From: Castellaniella caeni NBRC 101664
GTDB taxonomy: Bacteria > Pseudomonadota > Gammaproteobacteria > Burkholderiales > Burkholderiaceae_B
Assembly (NCBI RefSeq): GCF_001592225.1
Contig: NZ_BCWN01000008.1
Location: 62,001-126,000 of the forward strand
Length of the DNA stretch: 64,000 nucleotides
Reading direction: 5' to 3'
Below, one piece after another: positions 10,736 to 21,762 of the stretch (its first letter is position 1; every line of letters begins with the position of its first letter). A model generated the notes under the pieces. It was not told where the DNA came from, did no database searches, and saw only the letters and a list, made by a program, of their open reading frames with translations. Made by a program: the position numbers and the translations under genes.

Positions 10736-10942
10736 TTACACGAAGCTGAGCGATGTGCTGCCCATATTCTGCATGTGCAGGGTGACTTGATCGCCCGCTG
10801 CCACGGCCACCGCCTCGGTGATTCCCCCGGTCAGGATCAAGGTGCCTGCCGGGATCTCGCGGCCGCGCTGCCCCAAGTGATTGGCGAGCATGGCCACGGC
10901 ATTGGCCGGGTGCCCCAACACAGCCGCCCCCGCGCCCGTGCC
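10736..10942 (-). pseudogene. C-terminal remnant of a 2-oxo acid hydratase/decarboxylase (MhpD/XylI type)
   Basis: About 68 codons encode GAGAAVLGHPANAVAMLANH at the left end and TLILTGGITEAVAVAAGDQV further on, ending GSTSLSFV before TAA. This is the C-terminal part of the 2-oxopent-4-enoate hydratase / 4-oxalocrotonate decarboxylase family, which normally has about 260 residues. There is no start codon or N-terminal domain: the sequence changes abruptly into an amino-acid permease gene in another frame near 10945. Such enzymes act in meta-cleavage of aromatic rings. The fragment cannot be functional. Confidence 0.8.
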
Positions 10943-11895
10943 AGGCTGAAGAGCATGCGCGTGGAGATATACAGCATGCTGTTCATGGCCGACAATGCCG
11001 CCACGATGACGATGAAGTTGAGGATGCTGTCGGCGTAGGGAATACCCACGCCCTGCATCACCGTGACGAACGGGCTGGTCGTGCCCGGTGCCACCAGCGT
11101 TTTCCAGGGCACCAGCATCACAATCAGCGACAGGGACAGCAGATAGAAAATCGCCAGGCGTGCAATGGTCGCCTTGAAGGCCGAACGCACGGCCTGCTTG
11201 GGGTGCTCGGCCTCGCCCGCCGCCACCGCAATCATCTCGATACTGAAATAACTGAAGATGGAGATGATGACCCCCGTCCACACACCACGCCAGCCAAAGG
11301 GCAGGAAGCCGCCATCGCTGGTCAGATTACCGACGACGGTCGAGGTCTGATATGAACCAAAGAGCACGCCCAAGGCCAGCAAAATGAAGGCAACGATGGC
11401 AAAGACCTTGGTGGCCGAAAACCAGTATTCCACCGAGCCAAAGGCCTTGACGCTATAGGCATTGACGCCGATGAGCGCCCCCGAGAAGCCCACGATCCAG
11501 ACCCAGGCGGGCATGCCGGGAAACCAGAATTTCATGTATTCGGCCACGGCCGTCACTTCGGTGCCCACGGCCAGCACGATGCTGGACCAGTAGCCATAAC
11601 GCACCAAGAACCCGGCCAGCGGGCTGATGTAGTGCTCGGCATAGGCGCCAAAAGAACCGGACGTGGAATGCTGCACGGTCATTTCAGCCAGGCAGCCCAT
11701 GAGCAACAAGGCAATCACCCCGCCGATCACGTAGCTGATGACCACGCCCGGCCCGGCAAAGCCGATGGCAAACTTGCTGCCCAGAAACAGGCCGGTGCCA
11801 ATGGCACCGCCGATGGCGATCATGCCCATCTGGCCGGCGGTCAATTTTTTATGCAATCCCGCTTCACGGGACTGAATCTTGTCGAACCCACTCAT
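10837..11895 (-). pseudogene. Amino-acid permease (APC family), cut at the 3' end
   Basis: The gene starts at 11895 (MSGFDKIQSREAGLHKKLTA) with AGGAGACA upstream and encodes an AAT-type amino-acid/proton symporter. The first helix motif IGGAIGTGLFLGSKFAIGFA is present, followed by about eight more membrane segments to STRMLFSLARARG. Near 10945 the homology stops and the frame runs into the antisense-shifted hydratase remnant, ending at 10837. About 315 of the usual 450-480 residues remain, so the last three or four helices are lost. It follows the kynU remnant on the same strand, the same order as recalled for Pseudomonas kynU-permease clusters, so an aromatic amino acid or kynurenine may have been its substrate. 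Confidence 0.85.
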
Positions 11896-12059
11896 GGTTT
11901 GTCTCCTTCCTTGGATGGGGTTTTGCTGCTTTGTTCGTGGCCGCGCGGTGGCGTGCCCAGGGCGGTGATCCCGCCCTTTTTCTTCTGCGTGCTCTTTGGT
12001 GATGGCCGGGTGGTCGGCAAATGCCCCACCCGATCGCAGGCGGCATCCGCCGCGGCCGC

Positions 12060-12728
12060 TCAGGTCACCAGGCCACGGGCGCGGAATTTTTCCTGATCCC
12101 ACTCGCCTTGCACCAGCACCGCTTTCAAATGCCGCACAGCTTCCCAGATATCGATGAAGCGCAGATACAGCGGCGTGACGCCAAAGCGCATCACCTCGGG
12201 CTCGCGGTAGTCGCCGATTACGCCGCGCGCAATCAGCGCCTGCACCACGGCATAGCCCTCGGGGTGGCGGAAGCTGACATGGCTGCCACGGTACGCGTGA
12301 TCGCGCGGCGTCACCAGGGTCAGGTTCTGGCCCGCGCATTCCTGCTCGACCAGGGCAATGAAGAGATCGGTCAGGGCCAGCGACTTGCGGCGGATCGCCT
12401 GCATGTCGGTCTGCGCGAAGATGTCCAGGCCGCAGGCCACCAGCGCCATCGAAACGATGGGCTGCGTGCCGCACAGAAAACTGCGGATGCCGGGATCGGG
12501 CGCGTATTCAGTGGACATGTCAAAGGGCCGCGCATGGCCCCACCAGCCCGACAGCGGCTGCCAGGATTCCGCACGCAGACGCGGATGAACCCACAGCATG
12601 GCGGGCGAACCCGGGCCGCCATTGAGATACTTGTAGGTGCAGCCGATGGCAAAGTCGGCATCCGCCGCATTCAGATCCATGGGCACGGCACCAATCGAGT
12701 GGCACAGATCCCAGATGACGAGCGCGCC
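12060..12728 (-). pseudogene. kynU: Kynureninase, N-terminal half missing
   Basis: The C-terminal 222 residues of kynureninase, the PLP enzyme that makes anthranilate and alanine from kynurenine. Visible marks are [19 protein letters not shown], the PLP-lysine region [29 protein letters not shown] and the tail [19 protein letters not shown]-like sequence. A full protein has about 415 residues. At 12728/12730 the sequence switches directly to an Lrp-family gene on the opposite strand. An ATG at 12746 could still start translation, but the missing half carries much of the cofactor and dimer site, so activity is unlikely. Confidence 0.9.
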
Positions 12729-12729
12729 C

Positions 12730-13050
12730 AAGCTGGGCTTTCGCATCGAGGCTTTCGTGCAGCTCGACATCGGCCAGCTCAACGAAGCCGAGCACCAGTA
12801 TTTCGCACGCGAAATCCAGGCCATGGACGAAGTGGTCAACGCCTTCATCATCACCGGCCAGGCCAACTACCTGCTGTACGTGCGCACGCGCGACTTCGAA
12901 GAATTCTCGCAATTCATCGTCAACCGCCTGAACAAACTGCGCGGCGTCACTCGCATCCACTCGCAGATCGTGCTCGACAAGCTGAAGTCCAAGGGCAAGT
13001 TCATCCCGATCGGCGGGCGCCACGACGGCCCCATCGGCACAGAACCCTGA
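12730..13050 (+). pseudogene. Lrp/AsnC-type regulator, helix-turn-helix missing (kynR-like)
   Basis: About 106 codons from [14 protein letters not shown] through [20 protein letters not shown] to KFIPIGGRHDG encode the ligand-binding RAM domain of an Lrp/AsnC regulator. The N-terminal DNA-binding domain (about 55 residues) is absent; the text upstream is the antisense of kynU. In Pseudomonas aeruginosa the Lrp-type kynR diverges from kynBU, so this is most simply the remnant of such a regulator after one deletion removed its 5' part, any kynB, and the 5' part of kynU. That link is inference. Confidence 0.85.
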
Positions 13051-13113
13051 ATCGGCGCAGCCCCCCGGGATGGCGCCAGACGCCGGGCACCGTGCACCCG
13101 GCGGCGGCCCGGC

Positions 13114-14046
13114 CTACGCCCGCGTGCCCACTTCCTTGAGCACGTCCACGAAAGTGGCCGCCGCGGGCACCAGCTGGCGCCCGGCACGCACGCTGTAGCC
13201 GATGGTGCCAAAGGGCAGGCGTACGTGGATGGGCACCTCGAACAGCACCCCCACCTGGATGAGTGGCCGGGCCGCCACGCTGGGCAGCATGGCCAGGGCA
13301 TCCGAGCGCGCCAGAATGCCCAGATTGGTGAGCATGGACAAGGAAACGATCTGGTTGGCGGGGATATCCAGCCCACGGCTGACGAAGAACTGTTCGACCT
13401 GCCGACGCACGGGCGAGGCGTTCGAGGGCACGATCCAGGGGTAGCCCAGGACGTCTTCGACCGTGCAGGTCGGCTGGCGCGACAAGGGGTGCTTGGCGCG
13501 CGCCACGATCATCAATTCGTCCTGGTAGATGGCGTGCATCTCGACGCCCTCGCCCGGGTTCTCGGGCAGGCGCCCCACGATGACGTCCAGCTCGCCCACC
13601 TGCAGCATGGGATACAGGATGTCGTTGGTCGCCTCTTGAATCGCCAGCCCCACCTTGGGGTGGCGCTGCTTCATCAGCGCCACGCTTTCGGGCAAGAGCC
13701 ACGCCGAGGCCGAAATAAGCGTGCCGATGGCCACCAGGCCGCCCTCGCCGCCGCGCAGCGCCGTGAGTTCTTCGCTCATGGCCCGGGCATCGCCCAGCAT
13801 GGGGCGGATGCGCTCGAGCAGGTGTTCGGCGAACACCGTCAGGCGCACCCCCTTGCTGTGCCGCTCGAACAGCGTGACGCCCAGCAGGTCTTCAAGCTGG
13901 CGCACGATCTTCACCACATTGGGCTGCGTCATGTGTACGGCCTCGGCGGCCTTGTGCATCGAGCCCAGGGTGGCGACCCGCTCGAACACCAGCAACTGCT
14001 TGAATTTCAGATCGCGTATGCGCGCCAGACTGTCATCGAACATCAT
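13114..14046 (-). CDS. LysR-family transcriptional regulator
   Basis: A 310-aa LysR regulator. The start is placed at 14046 (MMFDDSLARIRDLKFKQLLV); upstream codons in this frame are antisense to nothing real and lack a ribosome site. The helix-turn-helix is near residues 25-45 (GSMHKAAEAVHMTQPNVVKI), followed by the effector domain with LDVIVGRLPE. This resembles the GalR/CbbR-like branch that regulates aromatic-acid or pca-type genes (CatR/PcaQ style), but no target can be named. Its neighbours are the kynR remnant on one side and an EamA exporter on the other. Confidence 0.9.
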   Translation of the reverse strand: MMFDDSLARIRDLKFKQLLVFERVATLGSMHKAAEAVHMTQPNVVKIVRQLEDLLGVTLFERHSKGVRLTVFAEHLLERIRPMLGDARAMSEELTALRGGEGGLVAIGTLISASAWLLPESVALMKQRHPKVGLAIQEATNDILYPMLQVGELDVIVGRLPENPGEGVEMHAIYQDELMIVARAKHPLSRQPTCTVEDVLGYPWIVPSNASPVRRQVEQFFVSRGLDIPANQIVSLSMLTNLGILARSDALAMLPSVAARPLIQVGVLFEVPIHVRLPFGTIGYSVRAGRQLVPAAATFVDVLKEVGTRA

Positions 14047-14122
14047 CAGCCAACCCTCACGAACACCTGCGGCAGGCCCCCGCCCGAGCCACGGCCATGG
14101 CGCCGGACACCGCCACGCCCGG

Positions 14123-15115
14123 CTATTTTCCGCCCGAGCGCAGGCTGACCACCACCAGCGCCACGGCAATCAGCACCATGCCGACGAGTTCGAGCGCGCC
14201 GGGCTGTTCGCCCAGCTGCAGCCAGCCCGCCAGCACCCCCACCACGGGCACGCCCAGGGACGACATGCTGGCGACGCCCGCCGACAGGTGCTGCAGGGCA
14301 AAGAGCCACAGAAACCAGGCCAGCGCCGTGGCGATGGCCGCGTTATAGAGCAAGGCGCCATAGAAGTACGGGGCCGGGTCGATAGGCCGCTCGGGCACGA
14401 TCCAGGCCGCCAGACACAGGGACAAGGCGCCAAACAGCATCTGCCAGGCGGTCAGGGGCAGCGCATCCATGGGATGGTCGCGCTTGATCCACTTGGCCAC
14501 GATGGTGGCCAGCGCCCAGCACAGGCCGGCGGACACCGCCAGTATTTCGCTCATGAAGTCGGCGTGCAGCGTCCAGGGTTCGAGAATCAGCACCAGGCCC
14601 AGCGCCGCGAGCGCCAGGGCCAGCCACTGCAGGCCGCGGATGCGCTCGCCAAAGGCCACCCAGGCCATGGGAATCACCCAGAACGGCATGGTGTAGACCA
14701 GAATCGACGTCTTGCCCGCCCCGCCCTGCAGCAAGGCCACCTGGATGAGCGCCGAAAAGGCCCCGGTCTGCAGCACCCCCAGCAAGACCACGCGCGGCCA
14801 GGCGCGGATGCGCATGGGGCGGCGCAACAGCACCAGCACCACCATCAGCAACAGGGCGCCAAAGAGCGTGCGCAGCGCCGAGAAATCGAAGGGCCCCACG
14901 TAGGCCAGCACCGATTTCATCACCACCCAGTTGTAGCCCCAGCCCAGCGCCATGCCGGCCAGCGCCAGCAGGGCAATCCGTTCGTTGCGCCGCGCCGCCT
15001 GCCGCTGCGCGACATCGTGCGCGTCGGCACGCGCGGTCGAGGTCGAGGAAGCCGCGTTCGCGGGGGGCGCGGCGTGAGTTTGCTTCGTGTTCAAGATTTT
15101 CCCTGTCCTTCCCAA
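14123..15115 (-). CDS. EamA/DMT-family transporter
   Basis: A 330-aa inner-membrane protein with ten hydrophobic segments in two EamA repeats: the first begins ALAGMALGWGYNWVVMKSVL near residue 52, the second ILAVSAGLCWALATIVAKW. The first 45 residues are polar and rich in Ala/Thr/Ser, unusual for the family, and may be over-called; no internal Met gives a better start. It overlaps the end of the next LysR gene by 25 bp, suggesting co-transcription. Family members export amino acids or small metabolites; the substrate is unknown. Confidence 0.87.
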   Translation of the reverse strand: MGRTGKILNTKQTHAAPPANAASSTSTARADAHDVAQRQAARRNERIALLALAGMALGWGYNWVVMKSVLAYVGPFDFSALRTLFGALLLMVVLVLLRRPMRIRAWPRVVLLGVLQTGAFSALIQVALLQGGAGKTSILVYTMPFWVIPMAWVAFGERIRGLQWLALALAALGLVLILEPWTLHADFMSEILAVSAGLCWALATIVAKWIKRDHPMDALPLTAWQMLFGALSLCLAAWIVPERPIDPAPYFYGALLYNAAIATALAWFLWLFALQHLSAGVASMSSLGVPVVGVLAGWLQLGEQPGALELVGMVLIAVALVVVSLRSGGK

Positions 15116-16008
15116 TAACCGGGCTCATGATAATGGCTTCTGAGGTCGTCGATGAAGTAGCGCACCTTGGCGGGCAGATAACGCTGCTGGGGGTACACCG
15201 CCTGGATGTCGTAGGCCGGCAGGGCGAACTCGTCGAGCACGGTGATCAGCTCGCCGCGCTTGAGTTCGCGCTGGATTTCCCAGGTGGAGCGCCAGCCCAC
15301 GCCCAGACCCTGGCGCACCCAGTCGTAGAGCAGTTCGCCATCGTTGCAGGCCAGGTCGCCGCGCACCCGCACGGCAAAGGGCCTGCCGTCGCGCACGAAC
15401 GTCCAGCCCCGATGCTGGCCGCCTTGCAGGTTGAAGGCCAGGCAGTTGTGGCGCACCAGGTCTTCGGGCACCCGCGGCACGCCATGCGAGGCAAAGTACC
15501 CCGGCGTGCCGCACACCACGCGCCGGTTGGGAAACAGGCGCACCGCCACGTAGTTGGGGTCGGTGACTTCGCCGATGCGGATGGCCATGTCGTAACCTTC
15601 GCGCACCAGATCGACCACACTGTCGGTGAAGTTGAACGACAGGGCGAGATCGGGATAGCGCGTGCGAAACGCCAGCGCATGGGGCGCCACGTGCTGGCGC
15701 CCGAACGAGGCGGGCGCCGACACCACCAGATGACCGCTGAGCGTGCGGCGGCGCGCGGTGATGCTGGCGTCGGCCGCATCGAAATCTTGAATGAGCTGCT
15801 GGCACTGTTCAAGGTAGCGTTCGCCCAGCTCGGTGAGCACCAGCCCACGCGTGGAACGGTGCATCAGCTGCACCCCCAGGCGCTTTTCCAGCGCCGTCAG
15901 GCGCCGCCCCATCACCACCGGGGTCACGCGCTCGACCAGCGCCGCAGCGGCAAAACTCCCTTTTTCGGCAATCAATACAAAACTGCTGATGTCGGTGTAG
16001 CGGCCCAC
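15091..16008 (-). CDS. LysR-family regulator divergent from gcl
   Basis: A 305-aa LysR regulator of the CrgA/AaeR-like group. I choose the GTG at 16008 (VGRYTDISSFVLIAEKGSFA) because AGGAGG lies just before it and the homology starts there; the open frame above it is not LysR-like. The winged helix is near residues 17-40 (SFAAAALVERVTPVVMGRRL). It diverges from gcl over 217 bp, so it is the likely activator or repressor of the glyoxylate operon, with an effector such as glyoxylate or an intermediate (inference from position). Confidence 0.88.
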   Translation of the reverse strand: MGRYTDISSFVLIAEKGSFAAAALVERVTPVVMGRRLTALEKRLGVQLMHRSTRGLVLTELGERYLEQCQQLIQDFDAADASITARRRTLSGHLVVSAPASFGRQHVAPHALAFRTRYPDLALSFNFTDSVVDLVREGYDMAIRIGEVTDPNYVAVRLFPNRRVVCGTPGYFASHGVPRVPEDLVRHNCLAFNLQGGQHRGWTFVRDGRPFAVRVRGDLACNDGELLYDWVRQGLGVGWRSTWEIQRELKRGELITVLDEFALPAYDIQAVYPQQRYLPAKVRYFIDDLRSHYHEPGYWEGQGKS

Positions 16009-16100
16009 ATTGCCTCCTGTCCTTCTTGGCGATAAATGCCCTTGTGTGACAAGGCTTATCTCTGTTTTCAGAACGACTGCCTGATTGAAAATTCTACCGC

Positions 16101-16129
16101 ATGACACGTCAATCAAATACTTTTAGTAT
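16101..16129 (+). promoter_or_regulatory. Candidate promoter of the gcl operon
   Basis: ATGACA (16101-16106) and TAGTAT (16124-16129) are spaced by 17 bp in the AT-rich gap between the divergent LysR gene and gcl. The -35 and -10 boxes match the sigma-70 consensus at 5 and 4 of 6 positions. LysR binding would be expected just upstream. Confidence 0.45.
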
Positions 16130-16225
16130 CGATAGAAACTAGACCCGCTGGGATTCCAGTGCCGTCATGCTTTCTTTATGCTGGTCTCAAACTCGCACAC
16201 CTCTGGAACAGATCAAGGAGAAATC

Positions 16226-18007
<1,782 letters not shown>

Positions 18008-18073
18008 ACCCGGCGCGTGCCGGGCCACCGCCTGCGGGCGGTGGCCCGGCCTCGAATCAACAGGAGTCATCAC

Positions 18074-18850
18074 ATGCCTAAATTTGCTGCCAACCTCTCG
18101 ATGCTGTTCACCGAGATCGACTTTCTCGACCGCTTCGCCGCGGCCGCCAAGGCCGGTTTCAAAGGCGTCGAATACCTGTTTCCCTACGCCTACGCCAAAG
18201 AAGAGCTGGTCAAGCGCCTGAAGGACAACGGCCTGGAACAAGTACTGCACAACCTGCCGGCGGGCAACTGGGAAGCGGGCGAGCGCGGCATCGCCTGCCA
18301 CCCCGACCGCGTCGAAGAATTCAAGCAGGGCGTGGCCCAGGCCATCGACTACGCCCACGCGCTGAACTGCCCGCAGGTGAACTGCCTGGCCGGCAAGGTG
18401 CCCGCGGGCGTCGATCAAGCCACCGCCCACAAGACCTTCGTCGAAAACCTGCGCTACGCCGCCGCCGAACTGAAAAAAGCCGGCATCCGCCTGGTGATGG
18501 AACCCATCAACACCTTTGACATCCCGGGCTTTTTCCTCACCGGCACCAAGCAGGCGCTGGCCATCATCGACGAAGTCGGCTCGGACAACCTCAGCATCCA
18601 GTACGACATCTACCACATGCAACGCATGGAGGGCGAGCTGGCCAACACCATCAGCAAGCACCTGAAGTCCATCGGCCACATCCAGCTGGCCGACAACCCG
18701 GGGCGCAACGAACCGGGCACGGGCGAGATCAACTACCAATGGCTGTTCCGCCATATCGACCAGGTGGGCTATACCGGCTGGATCGGCTGCGAATACAAGC
18801 CGGCGGCGCGCACCGAAGACGGCCTGGGCTGGATCAAGGCGCTGGCCTGA
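18074..18850 (+). CDS. hyi: Hydroxypyruvate isomerase
   Basis: A 258-aa TIM-barrel enzyme that interconverts hydroxypyruvate and tartronate semialdehyde. Start at 18074 (MPKFAANLSMLFTEIDFLDR) with CAGGAG before it. Later landmarks are KGVEYLFPYAY, the metal-site Glu regions LVMEPINTFDIPGFFL and IQYDIYHMQRMEG, and GCEYKPA near the end. It lies 66 bp after gcl in the operon. Similarity to OtnI-type isomerases exists, but the gcl-hyi-glxR order favours Hyi. Confidence 0.94.
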   Translation: MPKFAANLSMLFTEIDFLDRFAAAAKAGFKGVEYLFPYAYAKEELVKRLKDNGLEQVLHNLPAGNWEAGERGIACHPDRVEEFKQGVAQAIDYAHALNCPQVNCLAGKVPAGVDQATAHKTFVENLRYAAAELKKAGIRLVMEPINTFDIPGFFLTGTKQALAIIDEVGSDNLSIQYDIYHMQRMEGELANTISKHLKSIGHIQLADNPGRNEPGTGEINYQWLFRHIDQVGYTGWIGCEYKPAARTEDGLGWIKALA

Positions 18851-18934
18851 ACCTCACACGACACCACCAGCCCTGGCGCCCGTCCATCCGGGCGGGCCCC
18901 TCGGGCGCCACAGACATCAACAAGGAGAATCCAC

Positions 18935-19819
18935 ATGGCTAAGATCGGTTTCATCGGCCTGGGCATCATGGGCACCCCCATGGCGGCCAACCTCATCAAG
19001 GGCGGCCACACGCTCACCACCTTCACCCACGGCAAGACCCCGCAAAGCCTGCTGGACGCGGGCGCCACGGCGGCGGCCAACAGCACCGAAGTGGCCAAGG
19101 CCGCGGACATCATCATCGTGATGGTGCCCGACACGCCCGACGTCGAAGCCGTGCTGTTCGGTGAAAACGGCGTGGCCGCCGGCCTGTCCAAGGGCAAGAC
19201 CGTGATCGACATGAGCTCGATCTCGCCCGTGGCCACCAAAGAATTCGCCAAGAAGATCAACGCGCTGGGCTGCGAATACCTCGACGCCCCGGTGTCGGGC
19301 GGCGAAGTCGGCGCCAAGGCCGCCAGCCTCACCATCATGATCGGCGGCAGCCAGGCTGCCTTCGACCAGTGCAAGCCCATCTTCGAGCTGATGGGCAAGA
19401 ACGTCACCCTGGTGGGCGGCAACGGCGACGGCCAGACCACCAAGGTGGCCAACCAGATCATCGTGGCACTCACCATCGAAGCCGTGGGCGAAGCCCTGGT
19501 GCTGGCCTCCAAGGCCGGCGCCGACCCCGCCAAGGTGCGCCAGGCGCTGATGGGCGGTTTTGCCAGCTCGCGCATTCTCGAAGTGCACGGCGAACGCATG
19601 GTCAAGCGCACCTTCGATCCGGGCTTCCGCATCACCCTGCACCAGAAAGACCTCAATCTGGCACTCACCACGGCCCGCCAGCTGGGGCTCTCACTGCCCA
19701 GCACCGCCGTGGCGCAAGAGCTGTTCAACGCCTGCGTGGCCCACGGCGGCGCCGCCTGGGATCACTCCGGCATGGTGCGCGCCCTGGAAATCATGGCCAA
19801 CCACGAAATCGGCCAGTAA
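18935..19819 (+). CDS. glxR: Tartronate semialdehyde reductase
   Basis: A 294-aa beta-hydroxyacid dehydrogenase that reduces tartronate semialdehyde to D-glycerate with NAD(P)H. The Rossmann motif GFIGLGIMGTPMAANLIKGG starts at residue 4, the substrate motif DAPVSGGEVGA is near residue 120, and the catalytic Lys lies in TTKVANQIIVA near residue 170. Ribosome site AAGGAG precedes the ATG at 18935. Third gene of the operon. The C-terminal DLNLALTTARQLGLSLPSTA is typical of the GarR/GlxR group. Confidence 0.95.
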   Translation: MAKIGFIGLGIMGTPMAANLIKGGHTLTTFTHGKTPQSLLDAGATAAANSTEVAKAADIIIVMVPDTPDVEAVLFGENGVAAGLSKGKTVIDMSSISPVATKEFAKKINALGCEYLDAPVSGGEVGAKAASLTIMIGGSQAAFDQCKPIFELMGKNVTLVGGNGDGQTTKVANQIIVALTIEAVGEALVLASKAGADPAKVRQALMGGFASSRILEVHGERMVKRTFDPGFRITLHQKDLNLALTTARQLGLSLPSTAVAQELFNACVAHGGAAWDHSGMVRALEIMANHEIGQ

Positions 19820-20030
19820 GCCCCGTGCAACCGCCCCACCGGGTTTGTCGGCAGCCGCCCGCAAACCCGGTGGCCCCCGTCCGGGCCGCCCCGGCATCCG
19901 GACGGGACAGCGCATCGCCCGATCAAGCGGGCAGGGCCTGAGCATCAGACCCTGCCCAGTTGACCGGCTCCCGGGAAGCCATCACCATGGTCGTTTCCCC
20001 CCAACGCCACGCTCATCCGCAAGGAATCTC

Positions 20031-21290
20031 ATGATCGAGCCCCGTGATCTCCTGACCCGTCTGTTTCACACCGCCGTACGCGCCGCGCAGCCCGAACACT
20101 GCATCGCAGCCTTCCTGCCGAAGGCCCCCAAGGGGCGCACCATCGTCATCGGCGCGGGCAAGGCCTCGGCCGCCATGGCGCAGGCACTCGAACAGCACTG
20201 GCCCGGGCCGCTCGAAGGCGTGGTCGTCACGCGCTACGGCTATGCCGTGCCCTGCAAGCGCCTGGAAATCCTCGAAGCCGCGCACCCGGTGCCGGATCAG
20301 GCAGGCGAAGACGCGGCACGGCGTCTTTTCAAGCAGGTACAAGGCCTTACTGAAGACGATCTCGTCATCTGCCTCATTTCGGGCGGGGGCTCATCGCTGC
20401 TGCCGGTGCCCGGCGCCGGAGTCACGCTGGCCGACAAGCAGGCCATCAACCGCGCGCTGCTGAAGTCCGGCGCCACCATCTCCGAGATGAACTGCGTGCG
20501 CCGCCACCTCTCGGGCATCAAGGGCGGGCGCCTGGCCGCCGCCTGCGCCCCGGCGCGCGTGGTCAATCTGCTGATTTCCGACGTGCCTGGCGACCAGCCC
20601 TGCGACATCGCCTCGGGCCCCACCGTGGCCGACCCCACCACCTGCGCCGACGCGCTGGACATCGTGCGCCGCTACGGCATCGAACTGCCCGCGGGCGCGC
20701 GCCAGCTGCTCGAATCCAGCGCGGGGGAAACCATCAAGCCGGGCGATCCGCGCCTGGCCCGCGTCGAAACCCACCTCATCGCCACCCCCCAGATGGCGCT
20801 CGAAGCCGCCGCCGCGGTGGCCCGCGATGCGGGCGTCACGCCCGTGCTGCTGGGCGACCGCATCGAAGGCGAAGCGCGTGACGTGGGCAAGGTGCTGGGC
20901 GGCATCGCCTTGCAGGTGCGCGACCACGGCCAGCCGATAGCGGCGCCGTGCGTGCTGCTCTCGGGCGGTGAGACCACGGTCACGGTGCGCGGCCAGGGGC
21001 GCGGCGGGCGCAACGTCGAGTTCCTGCTGTCCCTGGCCATCACGCTGGACAGCGCGCGCGCAGTGTACGGCCTGGCGGGCGACACCGACGGCGTGGACGG
21101 CCAGGAAGAAATCGCCGGTGCGCTCATCACCCCCGACACGCTGGCCCGCGCCTGGGCCGCCAACATGCCGCCGCGCGCCCACCTGGACGACAACGATGGC
21201 CACGGCTTCTTTGAAAAGCTGGGCGATTCGCTGGTCACCGGCCCCACACTGACCAATGTGAACGATTTTCGCGCCATCCTGATCCTGTGA
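20031..21290 (+). CDS. ttuD: Glycerate 2-kinase (class II, MOFRL family)
   Basis: A 419-aa glycerate kinase giving 2-phosphoglycerate. The start at 20031 (MIEPRDLLTRLFHTAVRAAQ) has AAGGAA upstream. Signature parts are GAGKASAAMAQALE near residue 40, LISGGGSSLLPVPG near residue 117, LLISDVPGDQPCDIASGPTV, and the C-terminal MOFRL domain with GGETTVTVRGQGRGGRN and LAGDTDGVDG. The 210-bp gap from glxR is longer than the other operon gaps and shows no obvious gene or strong terminator. The product enters glycolysis below 3-phosphoglycerate, which fits the pyruvate kinase gene nearby. Confidence 0.95.
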   Translation: MIEPRDLLTRLFHTAVRAAQPEHCIAAFLPKAPKGRTIVIGAGKASAAMAQALEQHWPGPLEGVVVTRYGYAVPCKRLEILEAAHPVPDQAGEDAARRLFKQVQGLTEDDLVICLISGGGSSLLPVPGAGVTLADKQAINRALLKSGATISEMNCVRRHLSGIKGGRLAAACAPARVVNLLISDVPGDQPCDIASGPTVADPTTCADALDIVRRYGIELPAGARQLLESSAGETIKPGDPRLARVETHLIATPQMALEAAAAVARDAGVTPVLLGDRIEGEARDVGKVLGGIALQVRDHGQPIAAPCVLLSGGETTVTVRGQGRGGRNVEFLLSLAITLDSARAVYGLAGDTDGVDGQEEIAGALITPDTLARAWAANMPPRAHLDDNDGHGFFEKLGDSLVTGPTLTNVNDFRAILIL

Positions 21291-21318
21291 TCAGGTGGAC
21301 ACCCTGAGGAGACACTCC

Positions 21319-21762
21319 ATGAAAACGATCCGTGTCCTGACCCTGGACGATGCCCGCCGCATGGCCCATGCGGCCGAGAAAGAAGCCCGCGACAACGGCT
21401 GGAACGTCAGTATCGCCATCTGCGACGCGGGCGGACACCCGATCTGGCTGCAGCGCATGGACGCCGCCCCGATCATGAGCGCCATGGTCGCGCCCGACAA
21501 GGCGCGCGCCAGCGTGCTCAGCGGCAAGCCCAGCAAGGTCTACGAAGACATGGTCAACCAGGGCCGCATCGCCGCCCTGTCCATGCCGGTCGTGCCGCTC
21601 GAAGGCGGCGAACCCATTTATTTCGACGGCCAGATCGTCGGCGCCGTCGGCGTCTCGGGCGTGCAGGCCGGGCAAGACGCCCAGGTGGCACGCGCCGGCG
21701 TCGCCGCCCTGGACGGCACCGACCACCTGGCCGAACACCTGTACAAAGGAAAACAGGCATGA
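21319..21762 (+). CDS. GlcG/HbpS-family protein (DUF336)
   Basis: A 147-aa heme-degrading/GlcG-like family protein. The start at 21319 (MKTIRVLTLDDARRMAHAAE) follows GAGGAGA. Core motifs are SIAICDAGGHPIWLQRMDAA and PLEGGEPIYFDGQIVGAVGV. The family is found with glycolate (glc) and glycerate genes, but its role there is unproven; Streptomyces HbpS binds heme. It lies 28 bp after ttuD, and its stop overlaps the pyk start (ATGA at 21759-21762), so it is a true operon member. Confidence 0.9.
   Translation: MKTIRVLTLDDARRMAHAAEKEARDNGWNVSIAICDAGGHPIWLQRMDAAPIMSAMVAPDKARASVLSGKPSKVYEDMVNQGRIAALSMPVVPLEGGEPIYFDGQIVGAVGVSGVQAGQDAQVARAGVAALDGTDHLAEHLYKGKQA

Noticed and set aside
10837-12474. A single 545-aa amino-acid permease with a long N-terminal extension
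   Set aside because: The first 190 codons are the kynU remnant in another frame and the last 36 are the hydratase remnant in another frame; the permease itself starts at 11895.
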